Program-made: the position numbers and the translations under genes
Shown: in pieces, positions 31,273-38,824 of the stretch
Numbering within the stretch: the stretch's first letter is position 1
Layout: every line of letters begins with the position of its first letter
The notes under the pieces: generated by a model
Databases searched by the model: none
Seen by the model: only the letters and a program-made list of their open reading frames with translations
Told to the model about the DNA's origin: nothing
DNA from: Phycisphaerae bacterium
GTDB taxonomy: Bacteria > Planctomycetota > Phycisphaerae > UBA1845 > Fen-1342
Assembly: GCA_030428945.1 (NCBI GenBank)
Contig: JAUIEC010000024.1
Coordinates: forward strand, 1 to 41,145
Direction: 5' to 3'
Length of the DNA: 41,145 nucleotides

Positions 31273-32711
31273 CCGCATTCGCTCCAACTGGCGGAGTGTC
31301 GTTCGAACTGGGACTGCTGGTACGCATCATACGCCTGTTCCCACCGGGGCTGGTCCCAGCCCTTTGCCTCCCGGGCGACCAGGAACGGCTCGATGCGGTG
31401 CTGGTTGGCGATCCGGACACAGGCGACGATGAACCGTTCCTCCTGGCTGAGCTCGTCGGGCGAAGAAGAAGCCACCCCCCTGCCCTGCCCTGCCGCGCTG
31501 TCCCGCCGGCACGGTCCGTCGCGAAGTTGCCGCAATCGATCCCGGGCGGCATCCTCGTCGGCCTGGCTGATGAACTCAAAGCGGCGCTCGCGGAGCAGAT
31601 AGGCCAGCAGTGCCCCGGGGCGGTTGCCTCGAGTGCGGGCCCGTTCGGCCAGAGCGAGAAAATCCAGCCGCCCCCCTTCCGAGCCGTCGATCAGCTTCGC
31701 TGCCACGGCCTGCCGATGGAGCTCAAGCAGATCCTCGGTCTGCTCGAGATGCTCGGCCCGGATGTCGCGGATGTCGGGCCCGGAGGTACGCCGCCGCCTT
31801 TTTCCCTTCCCCGTCTTCGTCGAGACCCCAGCCGGGTCCGGGGCCCTGGCCCTGAGCCTTCTGGTGTTTTTAGGAGTTCTCGTAAGAGAAGCAGATCTGT
31901 TTAATAGGCTGGCTGATCCACCCGGAATTTCGGCCTCAGGGGTAGCTGATTCACCCTGGTCGCTGCGTGCCACACTCGGGGTCCAATCGACGTTGATCCG
32001 GTCGTGCAGGCCGAAGCGGTTGAGTTCCCACTGGCGGGTCGGCAGCGGCTCGAGCCAGCCCAGTTCGATCAGTTTCGCGCGGGCCTCGGTCAGCGGCCGG
32101 CGTGAGATCCCGAAGATGGCGCTGATCTCGCTGAGTTTCGAGCGGTGATCGATGCGGAAGTCGCCCTGCTCTCTTTGCCAGAAGACGCCGCGCAGCAGCA
32201 GAGCGATCATCAGCGTCGTGACCGCGTTGCTGAAGCCCCCTGCCAGTGCCCGCAGCGTGCGACGCGGGACCGGCACGGCCCGCCGCTTGTTCGGGATCTG
32301 GTCGAACATCTCCCAGAAGCCGCTGACGTCCTCGAGGGCGATCTCATCGACGGAGACGGCAAAGCGGATCGCGTGCGGCTCGATCGTGACCAGGCGGAGT
32401 TCAGCCAGGCGTTTCACGTCGGCTCTGAGATCAGCGAGCGCCGAAGGCGTCCCCCTGCCCCCGACCAGGCGTGAGAGCTCCTGTGTGCTGAACAGCGGCC
32501 GTTCGGGTCCGGTCTGGGGACAGGTGTGCCGGCGACGCTCGAGCATCTCAGCGGCGGCGAACCAGACCCGCAGGGCCCGTTTGGAGATTCGGCCGGCGCG
32601 GAAGAGCCAGAGTGCGAGGACCAGTTGGTGTGCGGTGAGTTTGACGAAGCCGCCTTCGATCCGTTCGGTGCGGTGCCCGCCCTGTCGGGAGCGGTTTAAG
32701 GTGTGTGACAT
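31269..32711 (-). CDS. rep: plasmid replication initiator (Rep-like)
   Basis: 480 residues from ATG 32711. The N-terminal part has winged-helix features: GFVKLTAHQLVLALWLF, LSEISAIFGISRRPLTEARA and LIELGWLEPLP. A basic linker with RRLRARAPD and GKGKRRRR (about 285-310) follows, then a helical C-terminus with RERRFEFISQADEDAARD. The domain assignment is by resemblance, not a firm family match, but location beside the parAB genes, the palindrome region and a countertranscribed RNA fits Rep. The ATG overlaps a leader frame (TGATG), suggesting coupled translation. Confidence 0.7.
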   Translation of the reverse strand: MSHTLNRSRQGGHRTERIEGGFVKLTAHQLVLALWLFRAGRISKRALRVWFAAAEMLERRRHTCPQTGPERPLFSTQELSRLVGGRGTPSALADLRADVKRLAELRLVTIEPHAIRFAVSVDEIALEDVSGFWEMFDQIPNKRRAVPVPRRTLRALAGGFSNAVTTLMIALLLRGVFWQREQGDFRIDHRSKLSEISAIFGISRRPLTEARAKLIELGWLEPLPTRQWELNRFGLHDRINVDWTPSVARSDQGESATPEAEIPGGSASLLNRSASLTRTPKNTRRLRARAPDPAGVSTKTGKGKRRRRTSGPDIRDIRAEHLEQTEDLLELHRQAVAAKLIDGSEGGRLDFLALAERARTRGNRPGALLAYLLRERRFEFISQADEDAARDRLRQLRDGPCRRDSAAGQGRGVASSSPDELSQEERFIVACVRIANQHRIEPFLVAREAKGWDQPRWEQAYDAYQQSQFERHSASWSECG

Positions 32712-32758
32712 CAGCGGAATCCTTTCCGCCGCAAGCTGGAGCGCAGGCAATAAAACAC
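32711..32758 (-). CDS. candidate rep leader peptide
   Basis: GTG at 32758 opens a 15-codon frame (FYCLRSSLRRKGFR after the start) whose TGA shares a base with the rep ATG. Known precedent: leader peptides coupled to Rep synthesis in IncFII- and IncI-type plasmids. The binding site before the GTG is poor, so confidence is low. Confidence 0.35.
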   Translation of the reverse strand: MFYCLRSSLRRKGFR

Positions 32759-32781
32759 CCTGGTCGACAGGTCGATTTCAC

Positions 32782-32809
32782 TTGACGAACCAGGCGGATG
32801 TGCTAACTT
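32782..32809 (+). promoter_or_regulatory. promoter of the candidate countertranscribed RNA
   Basis: TTGACG (32782-32787), 16 bases, TAACTT (32804-32809) with an upstream TGTGC. It points away from rep, toward an intrinsic terminator. Confidence 0.7.
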
Positions 32810-32815
32810 GGAGGG

Positions 32816-32905
32816 CGTGACACCTTTAGTTGGCGGGCCGGTTCTTCAAGATCTGACCTGCGACTGATACGAAGATGCCGCCTCTTGCCGGAGGCGGTTT
32901 TTTCG
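32816..32905 (+). ncRNA. candidate countertranscribed (antisense) RNA controlling rep
   Basis: A unit of about 90 nt from the predicted start near 32816 to a canonical terminator at 32878-32903. It has no open frame with a start and SD. It is fully complementary to the predicted rep leader (33016 to 32711). Known: antisense RNAs of this size control copy number in many plasmids. Inference from promoter, terminator and position. Confidence 0.6.
32878..32903 (+). terminator. intrinsic terminator
   Basis: CCGCCTC-TTGCCG-GAGGCGG followed by six T residues: a strong 7-base stem closing the small RNA unit. Confidence 0.88.
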
Positions 32906-33022
32906 TGTCTGGACGCTACGTCTACGCCATTTGCGACCTCTTTCCTTGTTTTCGATAATGTGCCCTGCCCCGATCTGCGAGCCAGATGCGGATATACTGT
33001 GGGCACGACTGACCTGACCCCC

Positions 33023-33051
33023 AATATGTGGTGAGTCGCTCCGTGCGTCAA
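33023..33051 (-). promoter_or_regulatory. predicted rep promoter
   Basis: Minus strand TTGACG (33051-33046), 17 bases, CATATT (33028-33023). It would give a leader of about 305 nt before rep, spanning the antisense RNA unit. Confidence 0.6.
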
Positions 33052-33091
33052 GAGCATAAGTGCGCGCAAGACAAGGACTTACACGCCATTG

Positions 33092-33109
33092 CCCCACAAT
33101 CCTGTGGGG
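33092..33109. repeat. perfect hairpin near the origin
   Basis: CCCCACA-atcc-TGTGGGG: 7-base arms, 4-base loop, between the rep promoter and the palindrome array. May be part of the replication origin or a terminator between divergent units. Confidence 0.45.
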
Positions 33110-33112
33110 TAA

Positions 33113-33404
33113 GTGAGACCGTAGTCTCACTCTTCTGTGACTGTGGTCTCACTGGGTAGTGTGTGTGGTCTCACAGCCAAACTACTATGGGACCACAGTC
33201 GATTTTGTGTGGGACTATGGTCCCACACCACGGAACGTTCTTAAATGCAACGGGTTAACAGGGGGACAGATCCTGTTCATAGTGAGACTCTAGTCTCACT
33301 ATATGGCGAATGTAGTCCCACACCAACTAGAGAGTGAGGCCACACTCGTTCGAGTGTGAGACTATAGTCTCATATTTGTTGACATCCCAGGACTATGGTC
33401 TCAT
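33113..33404. repeat. array of 18-base palindromic sites (centromere/operator-like)
   Basis: Consensus GTGAGACTATAGTCTCAC. Full or near-full sites: 33113-33130, 33135-33152, 33209-33226 (GTGGGACTATGGTCCCAC), 33282-33299, 33356-33373 and 33387-33404. Half sites end at 33174 and 33321 and one begins at 33187. Another near-perfect site, 34867-34884, follows the parB-like gene. Location around parAB suggests the parS-like centromere and autoregulatory operator; a role as Rep iterons is the alternative. Confidence 0.85.
33341..33358. repeat. second palindrome type
   Basis: CACACTCG-TT-CGAGTGTG: perfect 8-base arms, different from the 18-base family, overlapping the first bases of the site at 33356. 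Possibly a separate protein-binding site at the origin. Confidence 0.5.
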
Positions 33405-33407
33405 AAT
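33379..33407 (+). promoter_or_regulatory. parA promoter with embedded operator
   Basis: TTGACA (33379-33384), 17 bases, CATAAT (33402-33407). The palindromic site 33387-33404 fills the spacer, so binding there would block transcription: autoregulation by the ParB-like or ParA protein. Confidence 0.82.
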
Positions 33408-33448
33408 CGTGGGTGGGATGGGAGAAAAGTGTGGAAGGAGCCACTGTC

Positions 33449-34357
33449 ATGACAAAAATTATCACGACCACTAACCAAAAAGGCGGATGCGGCAAAACGA
33501 CGGCAGTCATCTCACTGGCGTCGGCGCTGGCCATGCGAGGCTTTACGGTCACGGTCGTAGATTGCGATCCCCAGACGAATGCGACGCAGGCGTTTGGGGT
33601 CGAGGCTGAAGATCTGGACGACGATCAATTCACGGTCGTTGACGCGTTTCTCGCGAAGAAACCAGCGGATCAAATCGAGATGAGTTTTCCCGACCGCATC
33701 GGGGGTCGGCTGTATCTCGTTCCGGGGAGCAGGGGGGTTTCCACGGTTCAGTTTCGGTTTGATGCTCACATCAACGAGCGTTTGGCGACCCAGGAGATAA
33801 CGCAGATTGACGCGGACAACGTGAAAGACGATCAGCGCCGTCGTTTGAAGACATCCCTGGACTCGCTCCGCGGCAAGCGAGATTTCGTCATTATCGACAC
33901 GGGACCCGAGCTGGGTTTGATGATGACCACCGCCTTAATCGCGGCGGACTACTACCTGATTCCAATGATCCCATCCGGATATGACTTGAAGGGCCTCAAG
34001 CTGCTGATGAAAGCAGTCAACCAAATCAGGGAACGGTACCAGCCCAACCTCGAACTGCTTGGCGTGTTGCTGTCGAAAGTGAAGGGGACCAAGCTTGATG
34101 AGCAGATTCGGGACATCCTCTCGGCCGCCTTCGAAGAGGGCGACCTGATGAAGACAGAGATTGCGGACAGTGTTCGTCATCGCGAGGCAACTCTGTACGG
34201 TGTCTCGATTCACGAGCACGCACCTGGACAAGCAGCCTCAATGCAGTACCTCAGCCTTGCGGATGAGATCCTCGACCGCGTCGGCAACCCCAAACCGATA
34301 ACCGGCCTACCCGCGTCGCAGGAAGTGTCGCTTGAGACGAGAGCAGCGGAGGGGTAG
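33449..34357 (+). CDS. parA: ParA partition ATPase
   Basis: 302 residues. Deviant Walker A TNQKGGCGKTT (Lys11 and Lys16), VVDCDPQTNATQ (Walker A'), FVIIDTGPELGLMM (Walker B region). No N-terminal HTH, so type Ib-like. Start ATG 33449 with AAGGAG eight bases upstream (the frame opens earlier). Known: ParA forms ATP-dependent patterns on the nucleoid that move plasmid copies. Four codon-lengths or less separate it from the parB-like gene. Confidence 0.92.
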   Translation: MTKIITTTNQKGGCGKTTAVISLASALAMRGFTVTVVDCDPQTNATQAFGVEAEDLDDDQFTVVDAFLAKKPADQIEMSFPDRIGGRLYLVPGSRGVSTVQFRFDAHINERLATQEITQIDADNVKDDQRRRLKTSLDSLRGKRDFVIIDTGPELGLMMTTALIAADYYLIPMIPSGYDLKGLKLLMKAVNQIRERYQPNLELLGVLLSKVKGTKLDEQIRDILSAAFEEGDLMKTEIADSVRHREATLYGVSIHEHAPGQAASMQYLSLADEILDRVGNPKPITGLPASQEVSLETRAAEG

Positions 34358-34360
34358 GCC

Positions 34361-34864
34361 ATGAGCAAACGCAAAGCTGGAGTTCCGGATGGCTTCAAGT
34401 TTGAGGTAGACAAACCAATCCGAGCAGGGGACTACCTAGACGAGATCGATGTTCCGCCGTCCAAGCGTTCGATTCCAAAGCCTGTGGTTGCTCCGCAGCC
34501 CGTTACACCAAAGCCGATCGAGGCGCCCAATGGCGCTGTCGTTGACGCTCCGTCCGAGGCCCCCGAGACAGAGACGCGAGCAAGAGGCGAACAGCGGAAG
34601 CCGAAGCGAGCCAGATTGAATGTGAGCATGGAAGGCCAAAAGCGCCTCAGCGCGTTGGTGTCGAGAATGAGGCGTCTGGGTCCCGAGCCCACGCTTGCAG
34701 CGTCAGAGATCCTTGAGGGGCTGATCCTGGCTGCCTACGACGCTCAAGAGCATCTGGACTTGAGCAATGTGCGGCAGCGCGGGAAATATGGCTCGCCATC
34801 GCACAAGAACTTTCCCGTGGCGATTGCAGAGAGTCTCACAAGGGCGATCAAAGAAGCCCCGTGA
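34361..34864 (+). CDS. ParB-like centromere-binding protein (predicted)
   Basis: 167 residues. A disordered Pro-rich N-terminus (about 25-75) is followed by basic QRKPKRARLNVSMEGQKRL and a helical domain SRMRRLGPEPTLAASEI-LEGLILAAYDA, plausible as a ribbon-helix-helix-type dimer. No ParB/Spo0J motif is seen. Assignment rests on position three bases after parA and on flanking palindromes. Inference: it binds the 18-base sites and represses parAB. Confidence 0.65.
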   Translation: MSKRKAGVPDGFKFEVDKPIRAGDYLDEIDVPPSKRSIPKPVVAPQPVTPKPIEAPNGAVVDAPSEAPETETRARGEQRKPKRARLNVSMEGQKRLSALVSRMRRLGPEPTLAASEILEGLILAAYDAQEHLDLSNVRQRGKYGSPSHKNFPVAIAESLTRAIKEAP

Positions 34865-34866
34865 GT

Positions 34867-34884
34867 GTGGGACTGTAGTCTCAC
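34867..34884. repeat. 18-base palindromic site downstream of the parB-like gene
   Basis: GTGGGACTGTAGTCTCAC, same family as the upstream array, beginning two bases after the stop codon. Sites on both sides of the operon could allow the partition complex to bridge or spread over it. Confidence 0.8.
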
Positions 34885-34964
34885 TTAGGAAGTCTCGGAA
34901 CGGGATGTGGTGCTGTCGGTTTGGCCTAGCATCCCTCAGCGGCGCGAGTCGAGGAGATGTGGGC

Positions 34965-35068
34965 GCCCCGAGATCGACGCATGTTGATCGGACGCCAGCG
35001 GCTTCTTGAGTGCACCGCGATTCGGGGCTTTTCCAACCAAGTGGCCGGATTGCCGGCCCGTTTTTTTT
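34965..35068 (+). terminator. parAB terminator region
   Basis: GGCCGG-ATTG-CCGGCC (35043-35058) followed by CG and eight T residues is a strong intrinsic terminator. Upstream, GCCCCGA (34965-34971) pairs with TCGGGGC (35022-35028), followed by TTTT, a second long-range hairpin. It lies about 180 bases after the parB-like stop. Confidence 0.82.
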
Positions 35069-35286
35069 GAACTTTTTTACACCTCTCAGCGGCCTAATCA
35101 GGGACGCGTCTCGTTGAGGTGGCAGTTCAGTTGCGCGCCGGCGCCAGCGTGAAGGAGAGCAAGCTCCCCAAAGCGCAGGTCGACGGCCGTGTCCCCGATT
35201 TGACATTCGGCGAAGTCGTGTAACTCTTTGACGGAGAGCGAAAGGGATTTGACGACTCGCCGCGAACTGTGCTTTCTTTCGGGTAC
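35069..35286 (+). other. 218-base gap with possible gene remnant
   Basis: A frame from GTG 35119 to TAA 35223 encodes 34 residues (QLRAGASVKESKLPKAQVDG, then VPDLTFGEVV) and looks coding-like, but has no binding site; it could be a remnant. A minus-strand frame here also reads plausibly, so the coding strand is unresolved. TTGACG at 35249 then TGTGCTTTCTT (about 35268) forms a promoter for the next gene. Confidence 0.35.
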
Positions 35287-35634
35287 ATGGAAAGCATCGA
35301 CGCAGAAGACGAAACTGATCCGGTAGGTGAACTTCGCCTGATCCTGGACGAACTGCTGGCAGCGCAGGTGCCGCTTGCAGAGAAGTTCCAGGCAGCGGTT
35401 CAGCGACTTGGCGGCGCACGACTCAAGACACGCGACATGCAGACGTTTCGCCAGGTCTTCAACGAGATCGCGGACCGTCTCGGAGTGCGAATAGATGGGC
35501 CGGACGGGGAGGCCTGTCGCCTTGGCGTCAAGACACAGGGGAGAAGTGCGAGCTTCAGACTGCTTGCAAGCGATGGAAAACACCGTGGCGGCAAGCGCTG
35601 TGTGCCACGGAACCTCGTTCTGAAACCGAAGTAG
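35287..35634 (+). CDS. hypothetical protein
   Basis: 115 residues from ATG 35287. The acidic N-terminus ESIDAEDETDPVGELRL is followed by LILDELLAAQVPLAEKFQAA, then RDMQTFRQVFNEIADRLGV and a basic end KHRGGKRCVPRNL. No family recognised. It follows a TTGACG/TGTGCTTTCTT promoter whose -10 resembles the ctRNA and vapB promoters. No clear SD precedes the ATG. Confidence 0.6.
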   Translation: MESIDAEDETDPVGELRLILDELLAAQVPLAEKFQAAVQRLGGARLKTRDMQTFRQVFNEIADRLGVRIDGPDGEACRLGVKTQGRSASFRLLASDGKHRGGKRCVPRNLVLKPK

Positions 35635-35691
35635 TTTTTTTGTCCACAGCATGGTCCAGACCGGACCAGCCAACCCGGAGGAGGGAAGCGG

Positions 35692-36354
35692 ATGAAGACA
35701 CCTCGCGCAGAAATCGAAGAGCGTCGCCGACGTCTGGCACATGTGCTGCTGCGCCGGCATCTGGATCGGCGCAGCGTCGTTTCGAACGAGCTGGTGAGCG
35801 AACTGGCTGCCCGGCTCGAGTGCACGAAGGAAGCCGTCGGATCCGACCTGAAGGCGATGAAGGCATGCCGGCGGTGGTCGATTTCGCCGTTCAACACGCC
35901 GTGGCACAACCTGTACTTCCTCGAGGTGCAGGTCAACAACGCTGAGTTGCGTGAGATCGCGATCGAGAAGCCCGACGAGGTGTTTCAGAAGATCGCTCGC
36001 GAGTCGTCGATGCACGAGATCGGTCCGCACGAGATGGTCCTTGAGCGGATTGTCCAACTGATCAACACGGGGAGCTTCCGTGGCACGCCGTGGCGGGAAC
36101 ATCTGATCGTCGCGAACGGGTTCGTGGTGCACGGCGGCACCGATCGCACGTTGATGTTGCTGATCTACACCGACGATGCGATGTACACCCTCGGCCACTT
36201 CGTCCGGGATGTACTGTCGCTCGAGAAGCCGATCGAGAACGTCCGGACGTCGATCGTTGGATGGAACCGGGCCTTCGACGGTTACTCCGGCGATGTCAGC
36301 ACCAACCGCGATTACCTGGAAGACAGCCCGGATGAGGCCGAGATCGAGGACTAG
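35692..36354 (+). CDS. hypothetical protein with possible N-terminal HTH
   Basis: 220 residues. Strong binding site GGAGGAGGGAAGCGG. The N-terminal segment VVSNELVSELAARLECTKEA and VGSDLKAMKACRRW suggests a helix-turn-helix; the rest is mixed alpha/beta (TPWHNLYFLEVQVNNAELRE; ERIVQLINTGSF; LMLLIYTDDAMYTLGHF) and could be a sensor domain. The acidic tail is DSPDEAEIED. No named family is recognised. Possibly a regulator of the mobilization genes that follow. Confidence 0.65.
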   Translation: MKTPRAEIEERRRRLAHVLLRRHLDRRSVVSNELVSELAARLECTKEAVGSDLKAMKACRRWSISPFNTPWHNLYFLEVQVNNAELREIAIEKPDEVFQKIARESSMHEIGPHEMVLERIVQLINTGSFRGTPWREHLIVANGFVVHGGTDRTLMLLIYTDDAMYTLGHFVRDVLSLEKPIENVRTSIVGWNRAFDGYSGDVSTNRDYLEDSPDEAEIED

Positions 36355-36507
36355 GCCGCCCAGCAGGAGATGAAGAGCGCGGCCCGACCCGGCCGACTGA
36401 AGCGCCTTTGGTGTGCCGGCAAGCAATCAACCAAAGGCAACGCGTTTGAGTAACCGTTTCCAGCGCAGTCCGGGGTCGGGTTGCGCGCATCACAAGGATA
36501 CATTCCA

Positions 36508-36693
36508 ATGAGTCGACTGTTCAAGCACCGGGTGGTGAGCATGGCTTGCCTTACGGGGGCGTTGATGGGCCTGACTGGTTGCGCGCGGGGCGGTTGCCTG
36601 CTCCGCGAGCTGGCGATCGCGATCGCGGCCGAGCAAGCCGGCGAACGGATCTCCGAGGAAATGGAACGCCAGAAGAACCAGAAGGGCTACTGA
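36508..36693 (+). CDS. small lipoprotein
   Basis: 61 residues with a signal peptide and lipobox: SMACLTGALMGLTGC (Cys near 25), then CLLRELAIAIAAEQAGERIS and a Lys-rich end. Start ATG 36508 with AAGGATA upstream. It precedes a terminator and a second lipoprotein. Inference: an entry-exclusion or VirB7-like role near the coupling protein is possible but unproven. Confidence 0.75.
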   Translation: MSRLFKHRVVSMACLTGALMGLTGCARGGCLLRELAIAIAAEQAGERISEEMERQKNQKGY

Positions 36694-36708
36694 GCCCGAC
36701 GGCAGGGT

Positions 36709-36740
36709 CTGGGGATCTCGAAGATCCCCAGCCTGTTTTT
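36709..36740 (+). terminator. intrinsic terminator after the small lipoprotein gene
   Basis: CTGGGGATC-TCGAA-GATCCCCAG (perfect 9-base stem) followed by CCTGTTTTT. It separates the two lipoprotein genes and may act as an attenuator since the next gene starts 28 bases on. Confidence 0.82.
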
Positions 36741-36767
36741 GGACCAAAGCGACAAACGGGGACTGCG

Positions 36768-37247
36768 ATGAAGACGCTTTCGATGGCGGCTGCGGCCGCC
36801 TGCGCGCTGATGCTGTTCGGATGCAAGGCGATCGAGGACCTGCAGCGACTGTCCGCCACGCGGGAGTACGCCAGTGCGGTGCAGCAGCTTGGCAATGAGG
36901 AACTGGAACCGTACGAGTCGCTGAGCCCCCGCGACGCGGCTTTCGTGGAAACGTGCCGGACAGCAACGCAACGGATTCGGGAACGGTTCGAGCAAGTCGA
37001 TACGCACAACGTGTTCCCGGAGGTGGTGACCTTCTTCGACGAGGAAGCGATCTCGTTCCTCGAGCGGAGCCTTCTGGCAGAGGCCGAGCTCGCAGACGAA
37101 GTGATCCGTTCCGGGATTCCATCGGCCGATGCGCAGGCGCGGCGTCAGCAGGTGCTGGACCAGATCCAGGCGGAAGGCAAAGAACTTGTCCGCAAGCGGG
37201 CCGAGCTCGATGCGCTCGTGCTCCGCAAATACGGCGTGGAGCTGTAG
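36768..37247 (+). CDS. lipoprotein, hypothetical
   Basis: 159 residues. Signal peptide LSMAAAAACALMLFGC with the lipobox Cys near 20. The mature part is helical and acidic: AIEDLQRLSATREYASAVQQ, DTHNVFPEVVTFFDEEAISF, VLDQIQAEGKELVRKRAELD. No family recognised. 20 bases separate it from the coupling-protein gene, suggesting one operon; it may help attach the transfer machinery to the envelope. Confidence 0.75.
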   Translation: MKTLSMAAAAACALMLFGCKAIEDLQRLSATREYASAVQQLGNEELEPYESLSPRDAAFVETCRTATQRIRERFEQVDTHNVFPEVVTFFDEEAISFLERSLLAEAELADEVIRSGIPSADAQARRQQVLDQIQAEGKELVRKRAELDALVLRKYGVEL

Positions 37248-37267
37248 CAGCAGGGGAGGGGAGACAG

Positions 37268-38824
37268 ATGTTCTTCACCAGGAAGAAGAAGCGCTACGTG
37301 GCCCGGATCATGGAGGGCCTGCGGCGGGGCAACGGCCAGGTGCCGCGATCGGCGGATGGGAAGTGGTTGACCGAGGAGGAGATTGCTGCTGATCCGCGGC
37401 TGCGGTTCGACCCGTTCAAGAATCACGAGGGCAAGATCCCGCTGGGCGTGATCGGCGCGCAGATCCAGCAGGACGGTGCGCAGTTGTACGCGTCCAGGGG
37501 ACAGTGGGTCGGGTTCGGCGACGACCGGCCGGTATCGATCCTGATGCAGTCACGAGGTGGCAAGTCGCGGGCGTTCCTCGAGAACCTGCTTGCGACGCTG
37601 CCGGTCGATCAGTCCGTTCTGACGATTGACTGCAAGATGGCCCTGGCGGAATCGGTTGCGCGCCTGCTGGCTGCCCGCGGCAAGGACGTCGGGCTGATTG
37701 CGCCGTTCGGGGTCGCGGATCCGCGGCTGAAGGCCTATCTGCGGCCGTTCAATCCGCTGGCGATGAAGCTCGGCGACGACGAGGACAGCCTGGTTGATCT
37801 GGCGATGCTCATCGCGGATGCGCTTGTGGTCGCCAGTGACAAGGACGTGCACTGGGACCACGCAGCGCGGGAGCTGATCGAGACCCTGGTGCTGCACGTG
37901 CTGACCTGGTCGGCTTACGAGGGGCGTCGCAACCTCAATACGGTGTACTTCCTGCTGATGACAGGGATGGGAACCGGCGATGACGGCCCCGGCGAACTCG
38001 AACGCGAGTTGGACCAGAACCAGGCTCTCGGTGGGATTGTCGCGGCCGGTGCCACGGCGCACTTCGAGCGGGCCGAGAACGAGCGGGCGAGCGTCGTATC
38101 GACGGCCCGCCGACATCTTTCCTTCCTGCGCTATCCGGCGATCCGCCGGGTGCTCGAGGGCGGACCGAACAACGCGGACCCGATGAATCTGCATTCGGCA
38201 CCGACGGCGTATTTCTGCGGCGTTCCGGCCTCGAAGATGGCCAGTTGCCGGGGGTTCCAGCGTCTGGCGGTCAACCTGGCGCTCGCGTCGTTCGAGGCGA
38301 ATCCCGAGCGCAGCAAGCATCAGCGCCAGGAAGGTCGGCGGGTGGTTCTGCTCGTTGATGAAACCTACGCCCTCGGCCGGCTGGAACGCCTGGAGGTCGC
38401 CGCCGGCCAGCTGGCCGGGCTGGGCTGCAAGCTGATCACGGCCTGGCAGGACCTGAAGCAGACGCGGATTTACGGCAACGCGGCCGAGACGTTCCTGTCG
38501 GGCACGATCATCGCCGGCGCGAACACCGATGTGACCACCCTGGACTGGTTGTCCCGCCGGCTGGGGACGACGACCGTCGTCAACCCGAGCCACTCGAGTC
38601 CGTCGTACAACGCGGCCGTCAACGGCGGGGCCACCGGAGACAGCTTCGCGGTCGGTACGCACCCGCTGCTGACCCCGCGCGAGATTGAGATCATCTTCGC
38701 CCGCGACGATCCGCAGCAGCGCCTGCTGGTGCTGCTGCCGGGACGCCCGCCGCTGATCGTGCACCGGGCCTTCTTCGACAAGCACGAAGACATGCGGAGG
38801 CTGCGCCATGCTCATGGCTGCTGA
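37268..38824 (+). CDS. VirD4/TraG-like coupling protein (T4CP)
   Basis: 518 residues from ATG 37268 with GGGAGGGGAGAC upstream. Atypical Walker A: ILMQSRGGKSRAF (Lys99, Ser100), lacking the usual GxxGxGK spacing. Walker B: VVLLVDETYALG. ITAWQDLKQTRIYG (about 398-411) is the TraG/VirD4 signature. No obvious N-terminal transmembrane pair, so a soluble TraG-like type or a partner membrane protein is likely; the next gene encodes one. Known: T4CPs deliver the relaxosome to the secretion channel. Confidence 0.85.
   Translation: MFFTRKKKRYVARIMEGLRRGNGQVPRSADGKWLTEEEIAADPRLRFDPFKNHEGKIPLGVIGAQIQQDGAQLYASRGQWVGFGDDRPVSILMQSRGGKSRAFLENLLATLPVDQSVLTIDCKMALAESVARLLAARGKDVGLIAPFGVADPRLKAYLRPFNPLAMKLGDDEDSLVDLAMLIADALVVASDKDVHWDHAARELIETLVLHVLTWSAYEGRRNLNTVYFLLMTGMGTGDDGPGELERELDQNQALGGIVAAGATAHFERAENERASVVSTARRHLSFLRYPAIRRVLEGGPNNADPMNLHSAPTAYFCGVPASKMASCRGFQRLAVNLALASFEANPERSKHQRQEGRRVVLLVDETYALGRLERLEVAAGQLAGLGCKLITAWQDLKQTRIYGNAAETFLSGTIIAGANTDVTTLDWLSRRLGTTTVVNPSHSSPSYNAAVNGGATGDSFAVGTHPLLTPREIEIIFARDDPQQRLLVLLPGRPPLIVHRAFFDKHEDMRRLRHAHGC

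Noticed and set aside
33113..33404. CRISPR-like spaced repeats
   Set aside because: Units are palindromic, unevenly spaced, and partly degenerate; no cas genes. Protein-binding sites fit better.
35098..36426. 442-codon minus-strand frame
   Set aside because: Mostly antisense to the genes at 35287 and 35692, which have promoters or a strong binding site. Its last 50 codons look plausible but have no start near.
37550..38815. 421-codon minus-strand frame
   Set aside because: Antisense to the coupling protein, which has Walker B and TraG signatures.
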